DNA of 64,000 nt from Ruegeria sp. ANG-S4 (lineage in GTDB: Bacteria > Pseudomonadota > Alphaproteobacteria > Rhodobacterales > Rhodobacteraceae): the NCBI RefSeq assembly GCF_000814005.1, contig NZ_JWLK01000005.1, forward strand, positions 62,001 to 126,000, read 5' to 3'. The position numbers and the translations under genes were made by a program. How positions within the stretch are numbered: position 1 is the stretch's first letter; every line of letters starts with the position of its first letter. The notes beneath the pieces were generated by a model. That model did no database searches, was not told the origin of the DNA, and saw only the letters and a program-made list of their open reading frames with translations. Shown here piece by piece: positions 1-8,844 of this stretch.

Positions 1-2094
1 GCGTTCTGCATCGGCTGAGGGCGCAGGGTCGAAATTGCCCGTCACCTCGGGCACGCGGCCGAAGATATGCAGGCCGTCGCCAAATTGGCTTTCCTTGATG
101 TCGCAGACAAATCGGTCGATCCGGGTGATCGCCTCAGCCGTGCAGGTGGCCTGATCGAGGCCGAGGTCGCTTTCCAACCCAATCGCTTGCGCTTCGTCCC
201 GGATGTCTTCCTGCAGCCGATCGCGGCGCTTGGGGTCCAGACCGTCGGCGTTCGAGAACTCATCCAACATCGCCTCAAGCCGCACCATCCGGTCGGGTGT
301 GCCGCTTTCCTTCAGGGCAGGCGGGATGTGGCCCAGCGTGACCGCTCCGATCCGGCGCTTGGCTTGAGCGGCCTCGCCGGGGTCGTTGACGATGAAGGGG
401 TAAATCACCGGCAGATCGCGGATCAGCGCTTCGGGCCAGCAGTCCTGCGACAGTGCAACCGATTTACCCGGCAGCCATTCCAGAGTGCCATGGGCCCCGA
501 TATGGATCAGCGCGTCAGCACCCAGACCCTTGCGCAGCCACAGATAGAAGGCGACGTAGCCGTGGCGCGGGGTGCGCGACAGGTCGTGATAGTCGTCATC
601 GCGCAACTCGGGCGTTCCGCGCTCGGGTTGCAGCGCAATCAGAGCCTTGCCACGGCGCACAGCGGTGAAATGGAACGCGCCATTTGCGAAAGCCGGGTCG
701 CTCTCGGGTCGACCCCAGACAGTTTCGAGGTCTGCGCGGAGTTGTTCAGGCAGTTCAGCCAACGCGGCAAGGTAGTCCTGCAGTGGCCATGCAATCCGGG
801 CATCCAGCATTGCCTCGGCAATCGGTGCTGCCGGGGCGGTATCATAACCCGCACTTTGCAAATCAGACAGCATCGCCTCGGCCGAGGCCAGCGCGTCCAG
901 ACCAACCGCATGCGCCATCTGCCAGTCTTTGCCGGGGTAGGTGGACAGCACCAGCGCGGGCAACTGATCCGCCTTGGGTGTGTCGTTCAGCCTCAGCCAG
1001 CCGGTGACCCGATCAATGACGGCCTCGATCCGTTCGGGTTCAGCCCGGTGGGCAAAGCGAGAATATTCCAGATGCGGATCACGTTTGCCCGGTTCCTTGA
1101 ACGAGACGATGCCTGCTGAAACCCGTCCGTCCACTTCGGGCAGGACGACGTGCATGGCGAGGTCGGCTGGGGACAGACCCCGTTCGGCCTCTGCCCAGGC
1201 CTTGCGCCGCGATGTTGCAAGAGCGACTTGAAACACCGGCACGTTTGCTGCGTCCAGGGGCGACGTACCAGATGCGCCTTTGCCCGAGAACGAGGTTGCA
1301 TTGATGATGGCCGCCGGGGCCAAGGCCACGACGGTTTCCTGCAACCAGTCTGCTGCAGCCGGGGCCTTGAGCGATGGGGCAAACAGGCCCATCGCCTCAA
1401 ATCCGCGCGCGCGCAGCCTTCGGATCAATGCAGCGACCGGGGCTGTGTCAGCCGAGGTCAGATAGGCGCGGTAAAAGGTGACAAGGATGCGTTTTGCATC
1501 GCCGGTGAAGGCTGTATCTGCAGGGATCACGCCCCGATCCGGGCACCAGACGCCGCATTCGGGGATCGTCTTGGCTCCCATTACGGGGCCCGCGTAGAGA
1601 CCTGCCGCCAAGGCCATCTGGGCCAGCGCCGCCTGTGCTGCGACCTCGCCGCCCGTGTCGCACAAATGCGCCAGACGTCGCAGGGTTGAGACGGGCAGGG
1701 TGGAGTAGTCATCCAGCCGTGTATCCTCGCGCCCATCTGCAGGCAGCACGGCCAAAGCGATCCCCTTGGCCTGTGCCAGCGCCAGCACCCGCTGCAACCC
1801 GTAAGACCAATACGGGACACCACCAATCAGGCGGATCAAAATGCCCTTGGCACCCTCCAAGGTTTGCTCGACATAAGTGTCGACCGACAGGGGATGTTTC
1901 AGCGCCGTCAGGTTCGCCAATCGCAAGGTTGGCATCCGTCCTTCGGGTCCGCCGCCGCGATGCCAGCCCGCCGCAAAAGCGCCGAGGTCGCTGTCCGAAA
2001 ACGACAGGACCACCAAATCCGCCGGGCTCTGGCCCAGATCGGTTGGGGTCTCGGTTTCCTCGAGCCCGTGGCTTTCGCGGAAGACGACGTGCAT
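1..2094 (-). CDS. cobN: Cobaltochelatase subunit CobN, N-terminal two thirds (cut by window edge)
   Basis: Large subunit of the ATP-dependent aerobic cobaltochelatase (CobNST), which inserts Co2+ into hydrogenobyrinate a,c-diamide in the cytoplasm. About 698 codons are present; the family is usually 1,080-1,280 residues, so the 3' end lies left of base 1. The reverse frame is open throughout and begins MHVVFRESHGLEETET. Diagnostic stretches are the magnesium-chelatase H/CobN segments GAHGTLEWLPGKSVALS and IHIGAHGT near residues 515-535, and FGDGLHIFG near the edge. The ATG at 2094 lies 5 bases after the cobW stop, so the two are co-transcribed from the riboswitch-controlled promoter to the right. 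The rightward frames here are shadows. Confidence 0.95.
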   Translation of the reverse strand, partial: MHVVFRESHGLEETETPTDLGQSPADLVVLSFSDSDLGAFAAGWHRGGGPEGRMPTLRLANLTALKHPLSVDTYVEQTLEGAKGILIRLIGGVPYWSYGLQRVLALAQAKGIALAVLPADGREDTRLDDYSTLPVSTLRRLAHLCDTGGEVAAQAALAQMALAAGLYAGPVMGAKTIPECGVWCPDRGVIPADTAFTGDAKRILVTFYRAYLTSADTAPVAALIRRLRARGFEAMGLFAPSLKAPAAADWLQETVVALAPAAIINATSFSGKGASGTSPLDAANVPVFQVALATSRRKAWAEAERGLSPADLAMHVVLPEVDGRVSAGIVSFKEPGKRDPHLEYSRFAHRAEPERIEAVIDRVTGWLRLNDTPKADQLPALVLSTYPGKDWQMAHAVGLDALASAEAMLSDLQSAGYDTAPAAPIAEAMLDARIAWPLQDYLAALAELPEQLRADLETVWGRPESDPAFANGAFHFTAVRRGKALIALQPERGTPELRDDDYHDLSRTPRHGYVAFYLWLRKGLGADALIHIGAHGTLEWLPGKSVALSQDCWPEALIRDLPVIYPFIVNDPGEAAQAKRRIGAVTLGHIPPALKESGTPDRMVRLEAMLDEFSNADGLDPKRRDRLQEDIRDEAQAIGLESDLGLDQATCTAEAITRIDRFVCDIKESQFGDGLHIFGRVPEVTGNFDPAPSADAER

Positions 2095-2099
2095 GGGTC

Positions 2100-3155
2100 T
2101 TACTCGGCGGCCTCGGTTACGCCCACAAGGATATCGCGGATCGCGGCCTCTTTGATATCGTCATGCTCGGCGATCACCACAAGACGCGAGCGGCGCGCTT
2201 CGCCAGGGTCCCAAGGGCGGTCATATTGATGACGTACACGCGCGCCAACAGCTTGCACCAGCAGACGCATGGGTTTGCCCTGAACGGCGGCGTAACCCTT
2301 GACGCGCAGGATGTTCTGCTCGGTCGCAAGACGTTCAATTTTGGCGACCAGATCAAGCGGGTCGGTTTGCTCCGGCAACTCGACGATGATGCTTTCGAAA
2401 TCATCATGCTCGTGGTCGTGGTGGCCGTCGTGATGCGATGGGCGGGCCTCCATGTCGTCCTCCGCCGCAGCCTCAAGGCCGAGTACGACGCGGACATCCA
2501 CAACCCCTTCGGCCACTTCGACAACGGGCAGAGGGCGCGGCGCTTCGGCAGCAATGACCTCTTTGGCCTTCGCAACACCCTCTCGACCGGCCAGATCGGG
2601 CTTGGTGAGCAGAATGATGTCAGCGCAGGAAATCTGGTCTTCGAACACCTCGGACAACGGCGTTTCGTGGTCGATCGACTCGTCCGCCAAACGCTGCGCG
2701 TCCACCGCCTCGACATTGGGGGCGAAACGACCGGCGGCCACGGCCTCGGCATCGGCCAGAGCGATCACGCCGTCCACGGTGATTTTCGAGCGGATATCGG
2801 GCCAGTCAAACGCCTTCAGCAACGGTTTGGGCAGCGCAAGGCCTGACGTTTCGATCAGGATATGTTCAGGGCGCGGCTCCAGCGCCATCAGGGCCTCGAT
2901 GGTCGGAATGAAATCATCGGCCACAGTGCAGCAGATGCAGCCATTGGCCAGTTCCATGATGTTTTCCGCCGGGCAATCCGGGATGGCGCAGGACTTCAGG
3001 ATATCGCCATCAACCCCGACATCGCCAAACTCGTTCACGACAACGGCCAGACGCTTGCCCTGAGGGTTCTGCATCAGATGTTTGACCAGTGTGGTTTTGC
3101 CCGAGCCCAAGAAGCCGGTGATCACTGTGACGGGAAGTTTTTCCAGATTGCTCAT
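2100..3155 (-). CDS. cobW: CobW-family metallochaperone GTPase
   Basis: G3E-family P-loop GTPase of 351 residues, thought to deliver cobalt to CobN. It has the Walker A motif GFLGSGKTT at residues 13-21, the metal-binding GCICC motif near residue 73, a TKPD base-recognition motif (a variant of NKxD), and a histidine-rich metal-binding loop (HHDGHHDHEHDD) before the C-terminal CobW_C domain. The start at MSNLEKLPV is preferred because its ATG overlaps the upstream DUF1636 stop as ATGA; an open frame runs 23 codons further but overlaps the neighbour. The next gene is cobN. Assignment as CobW rather than a zinc-dedicated COG0523 paralogue rests on the cobN neighbour and the cobalamin riboswitch. 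Confidence 0.95.
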   Translation of the reverse strand: MSNLEKLPVTVITGFLGSGKTTLVKHLMQNPQGKRLAVVVNEFGDVGVDGDILKSCAIPDCPAENIMELANGCICCTVADDFIPTIEALMALEPRPEHILIETSGLALPKPLLKAFDWPDIRSKITVDGVIALADAEAVAAGRFAPNVEAVDAQRLADESIDHETPLSEVFEDQISCADIILLTKPDLAGREGVAKAKEVIAAEAPRPLPVVEVAEGVVDVRVVLGLEAAAEDDMEARPSHHDGHHDHEHDDFESIIVELPEQTDPLDLVAKIERLATEQNILRVKGYAAVQGKPMRLLVQAVGARVRHQYDRPWDPGEARRSRLVVIAEHDDIKEAAIRDILVGVTEAAE

Positions 3156-3541
3156 TTCAGGGCTCCAATCGGGGGAATGCGGGCTGCGCAGTTTTTGCGG
3201 AAATGCTCGGGGCGCTCGCGCCATTTGACCAAGCCATCGTCGGTCGCGAGATACTTGGTGGCGCCTTCGACAATAACGTCGACATGCTCGTTTTCATTCA
3301 GATGCTCGTAAACAAAGGTCCATCTGTCCGGTCCACCGCGAAGCACAATGGAACATCCCTCGTTGCAGTTGGACAGACATTCCACCGCCTTCAGGTTGAT
3401 GCCATCTGGCAGGTCGGCCTGTTCAAGCGCCTTGTGCAGCAGGGTGCCGGGTCGCTGGTCGTCGTCTTCAATGGGCAAGCCTCGGCGACAGGTGGTGCAG
3501 ACCAACAGTTCGACCGGTGCGGTCTCGGCCATGTCTCTCAT
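3152..3541 (-). CDS. DUF1636 predicted metal-binding protein, cobalamin operon
   Basis: Protein of 129 residues, first gene of the DUF1636-cobW-cobN operon. Its cysteines are arranged as CTTC near the N-terminus and CLSNCNEGC in the middle, resembling thioredoxin-like [2Fe-2S] or metal-binding folds; DUF1636 members recur in cobalamin operons, but their biochemical role is not established. The start at MRDMAETAP is chosen because AAGGA lies 9 bases upstream; a second ATG at 3532 has no well-spaced site, and an ATG at 3577 lies further upstream inside leader structure. The Shine-Dalgarno sits in the loop of a hairpin touching the start codon, suggesting translational control by the riboswitch. 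Confidence 0.85.
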   Translation of the reverse strand: MRDMAETAPVELLVCTTCRRGLPIEDDDQRPGTLLHKALEQADLPDGINLKAVECLSNCNEGCSIVLRGGPDRWTFVYEHLNENEHVDVIVEGATKYLATDDGLVKWRERPEHFRKNCAARIPPIGALK

Positions 3542-3565
3542 CCCCCAAATTCCTTTTTGTGGGGG
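3542..3565 (-). promoter_or_regulatory. Hairpin holding the ribosome-binding site of the cobalamin operon
   Basis: On the minus strand a six-base stem, CCCCCA paired with TGGGGG (3560-3565 with 3542-3547), encloses a 12-base loop containing AAAAAGGAATT and abuts the ATG at 3541. Just upstream, ACGGGGT and ACCCCGT (3607-3613 and 3566-3572) can form a second stem around an inner CGGGTC/GACCCG hairpin (3591-3596 and 3579-3584). Together they look like the expression platform of the adjacent riboswitch. The pairings are read by eye; the switching mechanism is inferred. Confidence 0.5.
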
Positions 3566-3627
3566 ACGGGGTTTCATGCGGGTCGCGGTTGACCCGACAC
3601 CGGAACACCCCGTCCGGTTTCTTACGC

Positions 3628-3812
3628 GGGCGTTGGCAGGTCTCCCGGCTTGCGGATGTCAGAGGATGGCCTCTGTCGGGTGTCCCGCCTTCCCGGCTTT
3701 TCGGCCAGTGGCTTGGGCACCCTCTCCGGTCACGGTCGCGGGGGCGGCTGCGTTTGACGGAAAACCCGCTGACGCATTCCCTTTTCATCTGCTTTCGCAG
3801 ACACCAACAGAT
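3628..3812 (-). ncRNA. Cobalamin (B12) riboswitch
   Basis: Reading the minus strand from about 3812, the conserved blocks of the AdoCbl riboswitch appear in order: GGGAATGCG, GCAGCCGCCCCCGCGACCGT (the GCxGxxCCCGCxACxGT block), GCCACTG, GGGAAGG and finally the B12 box AGCCGGGAGACCTGCC at 3636-3653. The element precedes DUF1636-cobW-cobN by about 90 bases, so high cobalamin should lower expression of this cobalt-insertion operon. Boundaries are approximate. Confidence 0.93.
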
Positions 3813-3969
3813 GCGACATGCGGCACGGGTGGGCCGCTTGTCAAGCGGGTTGCGACCACCATTGCGCGGGCAGTTGAAAAACGACCTGCCAGCGTCGTTG
3901 GGCGGCATGAACTGAACGGCTCAACCGTGCTGGCATGTGCGGGACGGTTCGAACAAGGAGTTGCGGTTC

Positions 3970-4929
3970 ATGAAAGTTGGTTTCATCGGTCTGGGGAATG
4001 TCGGCGGCAAACTATCAGGCTCGTTGCTGCGGAACGGGATTGATCTGACAGTTCATGATCTTAACCCGGATCTGGTTGCCGATTTTGTGGCCAAAAGGGC
4101 CAAGGCAGCCGAAAGCCCAGCCCAGTTGATGCGCGATTGTGACGCCGTGATCACCTGCCTGCCATCACCTGCGGCGTCAGACGCGGTGATGCAAGAGATG
4201 CTGCCCGAGGTCGGCCCCGGTAAAATCTGGATGGAAATGTCCACCACGGACGAGGCCGAGGTCAAACGTCTGGGTGCCATGGTGATCGAACGCGGCGGCG
4301 CAGCCGTGGATTGCCCGGTTTCAGGCGGATGCCATCGGGCCGCCACCGGGAATATCTCGATCTTCGCGGGCTGCGACCGCGCGACCTTTGAACGTATCCT
4401 TCCTTTCCTGACCACGATGGGGCGGCGCATTCTGCATACCGGGGAACTCGGCTCGGCCTCGGTTCTGAAAGTTCTGACCAATTATCTTGCCACCGCCAAC
4501 CTGATCACTTGTGCCGAGGCTTTGGTGACCGCCAAAGCCGCCGGTATGGATCTTGGAACAACCTATGAGGCGATCAAGATTTCGTCGGGCACCTCTTTTG
4601 TGCATGAAACCGAAAGCCAGGTCATCCTGAACGGCTCACGCGACATTTCGTTCACAATGGACTTGGTGAAGAAGGACATCGGGCTTTTTCAGGACGTCGC
4701 CGACCGGGCCGGAGTTCCGCTTGAGATGAACCCCTTAATGATCAAGATCTTCGAGGACGGCATTGCGCGGTTTGGCGACCGGGAACTGTCCCCCAACATC
4801 ATCAAACGTCTCGAAGAAGCAACAGGCCTGGACATTCGCGCCCCAGGATTTCCGGCCGAGATGGAAGACGACGAACCGGAAGAGCCGGGATATGAGGTGG
4901 TGCCTGCCAGTCGAGAACCTGCCGCGTAG
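3970..4929 (+). CDS. NAD(P)-dependent beta-hydroxyacid dehydrogenase (3-hydroxyisobutyrate dehydrogenase family)
   Basis: Cytosolic oxidoreductase of 319 residues. The N-terminal Rossmann fold starts MKVGFIGLGNVGG, with the GxGxxG dinucleotide motif at residues 7-12. The substrate-binding signature DCPVSGG lies near residue 115, and LKVLTNYLATAN near residue 165 carries the family's catalytic lysine. The C-terminal NAD_binding_11 helical domain follows, then an acidic tail (MEDDEPEEPG). The ATG at 3970 has AAGGAG 10 bases upstream; an ATG at 3937 in the same frame lacks such a site. The exact substrate (3-hydroxyisobutyrate, 2-hydroxy-3-oxopropionate or another) cannot be read from sequence. 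It diverges from the cobalamin leader to its left. Confidence 0.88.
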   Translation: MKVGFIGLGNVGGKLSGSLLRNGIDLTVHDLNPDLVADFVAKRAKAAESPAQLMRDCDAVITCLPSPAASDAVMQEMLPEVGPGKIWMEMSTTDEAEVKRLGAMVIERGGAAVDCPVSGGCHRAATGNISIFAGCDRATFERILPFLTTMGRRILHTGELGSASVLKVLTNYLATANLITCAEALVTAKAAGMDLGTTYEAIKISSGTSFVHETESQVILNGSRDISFTMDLVKKDIGLFQDVADRAGVPLEMNPLMIKIFEDGIARFGDRELSPNIIKRLEEATGLDIRAPGFPAEMEDDEPEEPGYEVVPASREPAA

Positions 4930-5125
4930 AAAAGCGCCCAATTCCCCTCAAGTCACTTAACCTGAATGACTTCTAGGTTTTTGACCCGATCTTCGAGACG
5001 CGAGTGTCGCCAATTCAGATGAATCCCTTAGTCTTGGGATGCTTGTTCTCTCGAAGAACCAGATGCGGGCGGTCGGCCTTGTAGCCGAGCCTACAAACCC
5101 ATTCTTATATCCGCGAGACGGATAC

Positions 5126-6310
5126 CTAAGCGCAAAAGAATGTTAGGCCGTCTGTGCTTTCGATATCCCGAAAGAACTGATCTCGTTCCTCAATATTGAT
5201 ATTTTTCCAGTTTTCAGAGCTTTCGAGCAACCCCCGCGCCACCAGAGTGCGCCCAATTTCTTCGATATCCAGTTCACCCATTGAAAAACGGTCCACTCGG
5301 CGACGATCGCTTCGAATCCAGTTTGTCTTGATGGCGTCGATTACAATTGGTTCGCGCCCCATAAAAGACGTCATGTGGCTGACAATCCCATTGCTGATCA
5401 CGGATGATCGACGACGGATCATTGCAACCTGCTGTCGCTTGGACCCGACCATAGCCAACAGATGTAAGGCAGACCCATCAAGCGCTACGATCTGACGCGC
5501 TGCCTTGTACCGGGCGATCTGGGTTTCGACGGAGTGTTTCTGTGGATGGAAAATCTCGTATCCTGCTTCCGCCAAATGTGATTCAATGTGAACTTCTCCG
5601 ACAACGCCGCCGCGGCGGGCACCGTAAGCGGATCTGGAAATATACAGCCTCTCTGGTCCGTCCGCTTGAATACCGTGCGCGAACCGCGTCTCGACAAAGT
5701 TACGGAACTTTTCGGTCCCGGTGGCCAGACGGCCCATCCCGAACCCTTGGCCCGGTATCCAAAGGTGTTGCGCAGAGATCGGTGCCTGAACCAGACAGAT
5801 CGGAACATCGATCTCAAAGAGTTCGAAAAGCCGTTTCTGAAACGGATTCAAAACGCCTTCGCCGCTGGGATCAGAGCGCAGCAATGGGCTTGTCGCACTC
5901 TCGTTCCCGCGCTTGGCCACGAACAGGATACCATCCAGCGGCTCAGGGACAGCATCAATGCCCCAAGTTCGCCCCAGCGTCTCCAGAAGGAAATGCCCAA
6001 AGTGGTTGAGCATGACGCCGCCCCACATCCAATGCCCCGGAAGGTTTTCCGTTATGTCGTCGGGGCTGGGTATTGGCGGCGGTTCCATCAACGGTTTCGC
6101 GCGCCATAGCACCGCGTCGTGACAATAACGACCGTGATCGTCAAACACGCCGCTAGGTTGCACCAACGAGCGCTCGTTGGAAGGTACGACAACCGCATTA
6201 TCAACCCGTCTCAAGTTCCCGGACCAACCATTTCTTTTCCATGGGGGTGATCTAAAGGGCACGTCTTGGGACATTGCTTGTGCAGACTTTTTTGTTTCCT
6301 GAATTTCCAC
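5126..6310 (-). CDS. Glycosyltransferase family 61-like protein (DUF563)
   Basis: Protein of 394 residues matching the GT61/DUF563 pattern seen in bacterial capsular polysaccharide proteins. NHFGHFLLETLGR near residue 100 and RLYISRS near residue 220 are hallmark segments, followed by GYEIFHPQ and a block running from VALDGSALHLLAM. It probably transfers a sugar during surface-polysaccharide synthesis; donor and acceptor are unknown. The start is GTG with GGAG seven bases upstream. It diverges from the next gene across about 130 bases and is the left edge of the glycan island. Confidence 0.8.
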   Translation of the reverse strand: MEIQETKKSAQAMSQDVPFRSPPWKRNGWSGNLRRVDNAVVVPSNERSLVQPSGVFDDHGRYCHDAVLWRAKPLMEPPPIPSPDDITENLPGHWMWGGVMLNHFGHFLLETLGRTWGIDAVPEPLDGILFVAKRGNESATSPLLRSDPSGEGVLNPFQKRLFELFEIDVPICLVQAPISAQHLWIPGQGFGMGRLATGTEKFRNFVETRFAHGIQADGPERLYISRSAYGARRGGVVGEVHIESHLAEAGYEIFHPQKHSVETQIARYKAARQIVALDGSALHLLAMVGSKRQQVAMIRRRSSVISNGIVSHMTSFMGREPIVIDAIKTNWIRSDRRRVDRFSMGELDIEEIGRTLVARGLLESSENWKNINIEERDQFFRDIESTDGLTFFCA

Positions 6311-6439
6311 ATATCCACTCCGAGGGATTAAGCAAAGCGAAAGTGGTTGGTGTGCTACTCTGAACGGGTCACGCTTAAGATCAATTCACACCTGTGCAGA
6401 CTTTTAGTATGGCTTCTCTGACTTGATCCGGGAAAGCCA

Positions 6440-7540
6440 ATGAAAACCTGTTCCATCGTCCAATTCGAAGCCCGCCATGAGGAGGTAATTCCTTCGTTAA
6501 TCAATATCCTAAATCGGCTAGGATACAGGCCCAAGGTGTTTCTCAACAGGCGCATTCGGCGCGTCCGGGGTGATATTTTTTCTGAGTTTCCTGAACTTGA
6601 TGCCGAGATAAAATACACCGGTTTCAAGGCCAAGTCCGACACCCCGCCCTCGGTTGAGAGTTGGCCCGGAGACGTGGAGTCCGAAATTCTGTCGGAAGAC
6701 GTGGATTTTATCGTGATGAACAGCTTCAACCGTCCTTCTGCCGCGAATTGGGCCAGAGGTTGCGGCAAGCCGGTGATCGCCTTGATCCACAATGTTGACC
6801 AATATGTAGCGGACGCTGTCTATTCGGAAACACTGGATTTAAATCAATTCGCTTTCCTGACGCTTGCCGATCATGTTTCTGCCACGCTGTTCGAGAAAAT
6901 TGGCGGTCGATATGCTGAAAAGGTCAGCGAGTTCCACTGCGACTTTTTCAGCGCAACACGCGCGCCATATCGTCCATCGAAGCGGCGCAGCGTCGTAATA
7001 CCCGGAAACCTAAACCTACGCACACGCAACTACAAAGGGCTGATCGACGTTTTGAAAGAGCGACGTTCATCCTGGGATGCGCTTGAATTTATCCTGCCAT
7101 CAAGCGGCGCAGATCGGGATACTGTGCTCCAGGAAATTTCTGAAAACCGCCTGCAGGATCGTGTCTTTGCCCTGCCGTTGGGCGGGCAGGGACAGGTGCC
7201 GCACGCGTCGGTTATGGCCGCGTTCCGAAACGCGACGGTGCTTTTGGCACTTATCAAGCCAGGTTTTGATCAGTACCGGCGCAATAAAGTTACGTCGTCG
7301 GTTTTCGCCTCAAGCGGATTTTCTCTTCCAATGTCGATGGGAGGGGACACATCTGATTGTTATTCGATCCCGCATTTGCCCAGCACCAGTTCGCTGGCGG
7401 AGGAACTGGACCAGATTGGTGCCATAAGCGACGCCGAGCTATATCAGATCAGCAGTAGAATTGATTCCTATCGCAAGGATAAGCAGCAGATCTCTCAGGC
7501 CAACCTCGCTGGCCTGATAGACCAAATCGTGGATACCTAA
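6440..7540 (+). CDS. Putative GT-B-like glycosyltransferase
   Basis: Protein of 366 residues beginning MKTCSIVQFEARHEEVIPSL. The layout suggests a GT-B glycosyltransferase: an N-terminal half with a Rossmann-like region and VIALIHNVDQYV, then a C-terminal half with VIPGNLNLRTRNYKGL and VFALPLGGQGQVPHASVMAAF, reminiscent of the nucleotide-sugar-binding half. No family-defining motif was recognised, so the assignment leans on context between a GT61-like gene and two FkbM genes. No signal peptide or membrane segment is visible. Codon use is less GC-rich at third positions than in the flanking core genes, in keeping with the rest of the island. Confidence 0.55.
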   Translation: MKTCSIVQFEARHEEVIPSLINILNRLGYRPKVFLNRRIRRVRGDIFSEFPELDAEIKYTGFKAKSDTPPSVESWPGDVESEILSEDVDFIVMNSFNRPSAANWARGCGKPVIALIHNVDQYVADAVYSETLDLNQFAFLTLADHVSATLFEKIGGRYAEKVSEFHCDFFSATRAPYRPSKRRSVVIPGNLNLRTRNYKGLIDVLKERRSSWDALEFILPSSGADRDTVLQEISENRLQDRVFALPLGGQGQVPHASVMAAFRNATVLLALIKPGFDQYRRNKVTSSVFASSGFSLPMSMGGDTSDCYSIPHLPSTSSLAEELDQIGAISDAELYQISSRIDSYRKDKQQISQANLAGLIDQIVDT

Positions 7541-8040
7541 CTCTGACTGCCAACCGATTAGGCACACCACGACTTTTAATGAATGGCAAAGGCAACTCTT
7601 TCTGCCGACGGTTTCGTCGCAGGCTGTCGGGCTCTGGTTTGCCACGCGATCTACCATGCCATTCGCTCTGAATGAACCAGATCAAGCCGAAGAGGTTTTG
7701 CCTTCGCTGTTCGCAGATGCAGACATCTCGTGCCAGGCAGTTTGGCCTGGCGAAATATTTTTCAGTTGAATAAGCCGTCAAGTCGACGATGTCAGATGTG
7801 GAAATCGAAAAGAGCTACGAAAGAGGAGGTCAGGGCCCGTCGATCAATAGCCGCGGCACGACGCATGCTGGCAAAGGTCCAAGACTTGGATAGGGTCAAT
7901 CGCCTCGGCTGAGCAACACGTGCTTCCGACCTCTGTGATTCAAAGGTTTGACTATCGCTAAAAAACCTGTGACGCCTGTTCCAATTCAAAAGCGTAAAAT
8001 ACCTTTTGAACGTTTCTGGAAGCGAGGAATGGAGAGCGCG
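7541..8040. other. Gap of about 500 bases with no convincing gene
   Basis: Between the putative glycosyltransferase and the first FkbM gene. Short open frames exist on both strands, including a 60-codon one at 7730-7912, but none has a recognisable product or a persuasive ribosome-binding site. The last part (7948-8040) is open in the frame of the FkbM gene and could be its N-terminus if translation begins at a TTG. No transposase remnant was recognised. Confidence 0.5.
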
Positions 8041-8790
8041 ATGAGCAGGGACATTGGCTTGGTTCTTGAGGATATCCAAAAGGGTGCGTACCACGACGAC
8101 CAGCCTGTTATGATCACACATGCCACAATCAACGATGTTGCGGTCAAGTTCTGCACGGATTTAATCCGAGATCCAATTCAGCGCGTTCATAGAAAGGGCC
8201 AGTTTTACGAAGCGGAAGATCTGGCGGAAATATCAAAATACGTAAGCAACGACGCGACGATTTTGGACATAGGCGCGAATGTAGGCAACCACACGTTGTA
8301 CTTTGCGAAGATACTGGCGGCAAGCAAGGTCATTCCGATCGAGCCAAACCCATTGGCCTGGCGCCTGCTGGTTCAAAACGTACTGCTCAATGGCATTCAG
8401 GACAAAGTTGATCTTACCAGACTTGGATGCGGCCTGTCGGACGAAGCGCACAGCGGGTTCGGAATGGAGCCAAGAAAACGAAACTTGGGAGCTGCAAAAA
8501 TGCTGGAAGGGGATGGAGATATCGACGTATTTCGCGCTGATGACCTGTTCGCTGACGTTTCGCCAGACTTTGTTAAGATCGACGTAGAGGGAATGGAAAT
8601 GAAGGTCCTGAGCGGCTTTGAGAAAATTCTTGAACGCTGCAAACCGATCTTCTTTGTCGAGGTTGATGTAGAAAACACCTCAGCTTTCCAAGGTTGGTGT
8701 GAGATGCGTTCTTATGAAGTGAGTTGGCAGGTTCAGCGGTATTCGACGAACATCAATTTCCTGATCAAACCAGTTGATGCTTTAAGCTGA
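8041..8790 (+). CDS. FkbM-family SAM-dependent methyltransferase
   Basis: Predicted O-methyltransferase of 249 residues, probably acting on a sugar or glycan precursor in the cytoplasm. The SAM-binding motif ILDIGANVGNHTLYFA, the acidic ribose-binding segment PIEPNPLAWRLL and the FkbM signature FVKIDVEGMEMKVLSGF are all present in the expected order. The start at MSRDIGLVL is preferred because GGAG lies six bases upstream; the frame is open back to a TTG at 7948, which would add 31 residues but has poor signal spacing and AT-rich third positions. A second FkbM gene follows after about 55 bases, suggesting co-transcription. Confidence 0.85.
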   Translation: MSRDIGLVLEDIQKGAYHDDQPVMITHATINDVAVKFCTDLIRDPIQRVHRKGQFYEAEDLAEISKYVSNDATILDIGANVGNHTLYFAKILAASKVIPIEPNPLAWRLLVQNVLLNGIQDKVDLTRLGCGLSDEAHSGFGMEPRKRNLGAAKMLEGDGDIDVFRADDLFADVSPDFVKIDVEGMEMKVLSGFEKILERCKPIFFVEVDVENTSAFQGWCEMRSYEVSWQVQRYSTNINFLIKPVDALS

Positions 8791-8844
8791 TTGTTTACTT
8801 TAGGTGGAACGGAACCAAAGCAGCGTTTTTGGCACAGGGACCAT

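Noticed and set aside
67..1119. Rightward open frame at the left edge
   Set aside because: The leftward frame encodes CobN with clear motifs; the rightward frame has none.
7730..7912. 60-codon ORF in the gap before the FkbM gene
   Set aside because: No family, no convincing ribosome-binding site, and the stretch looks noncoding.
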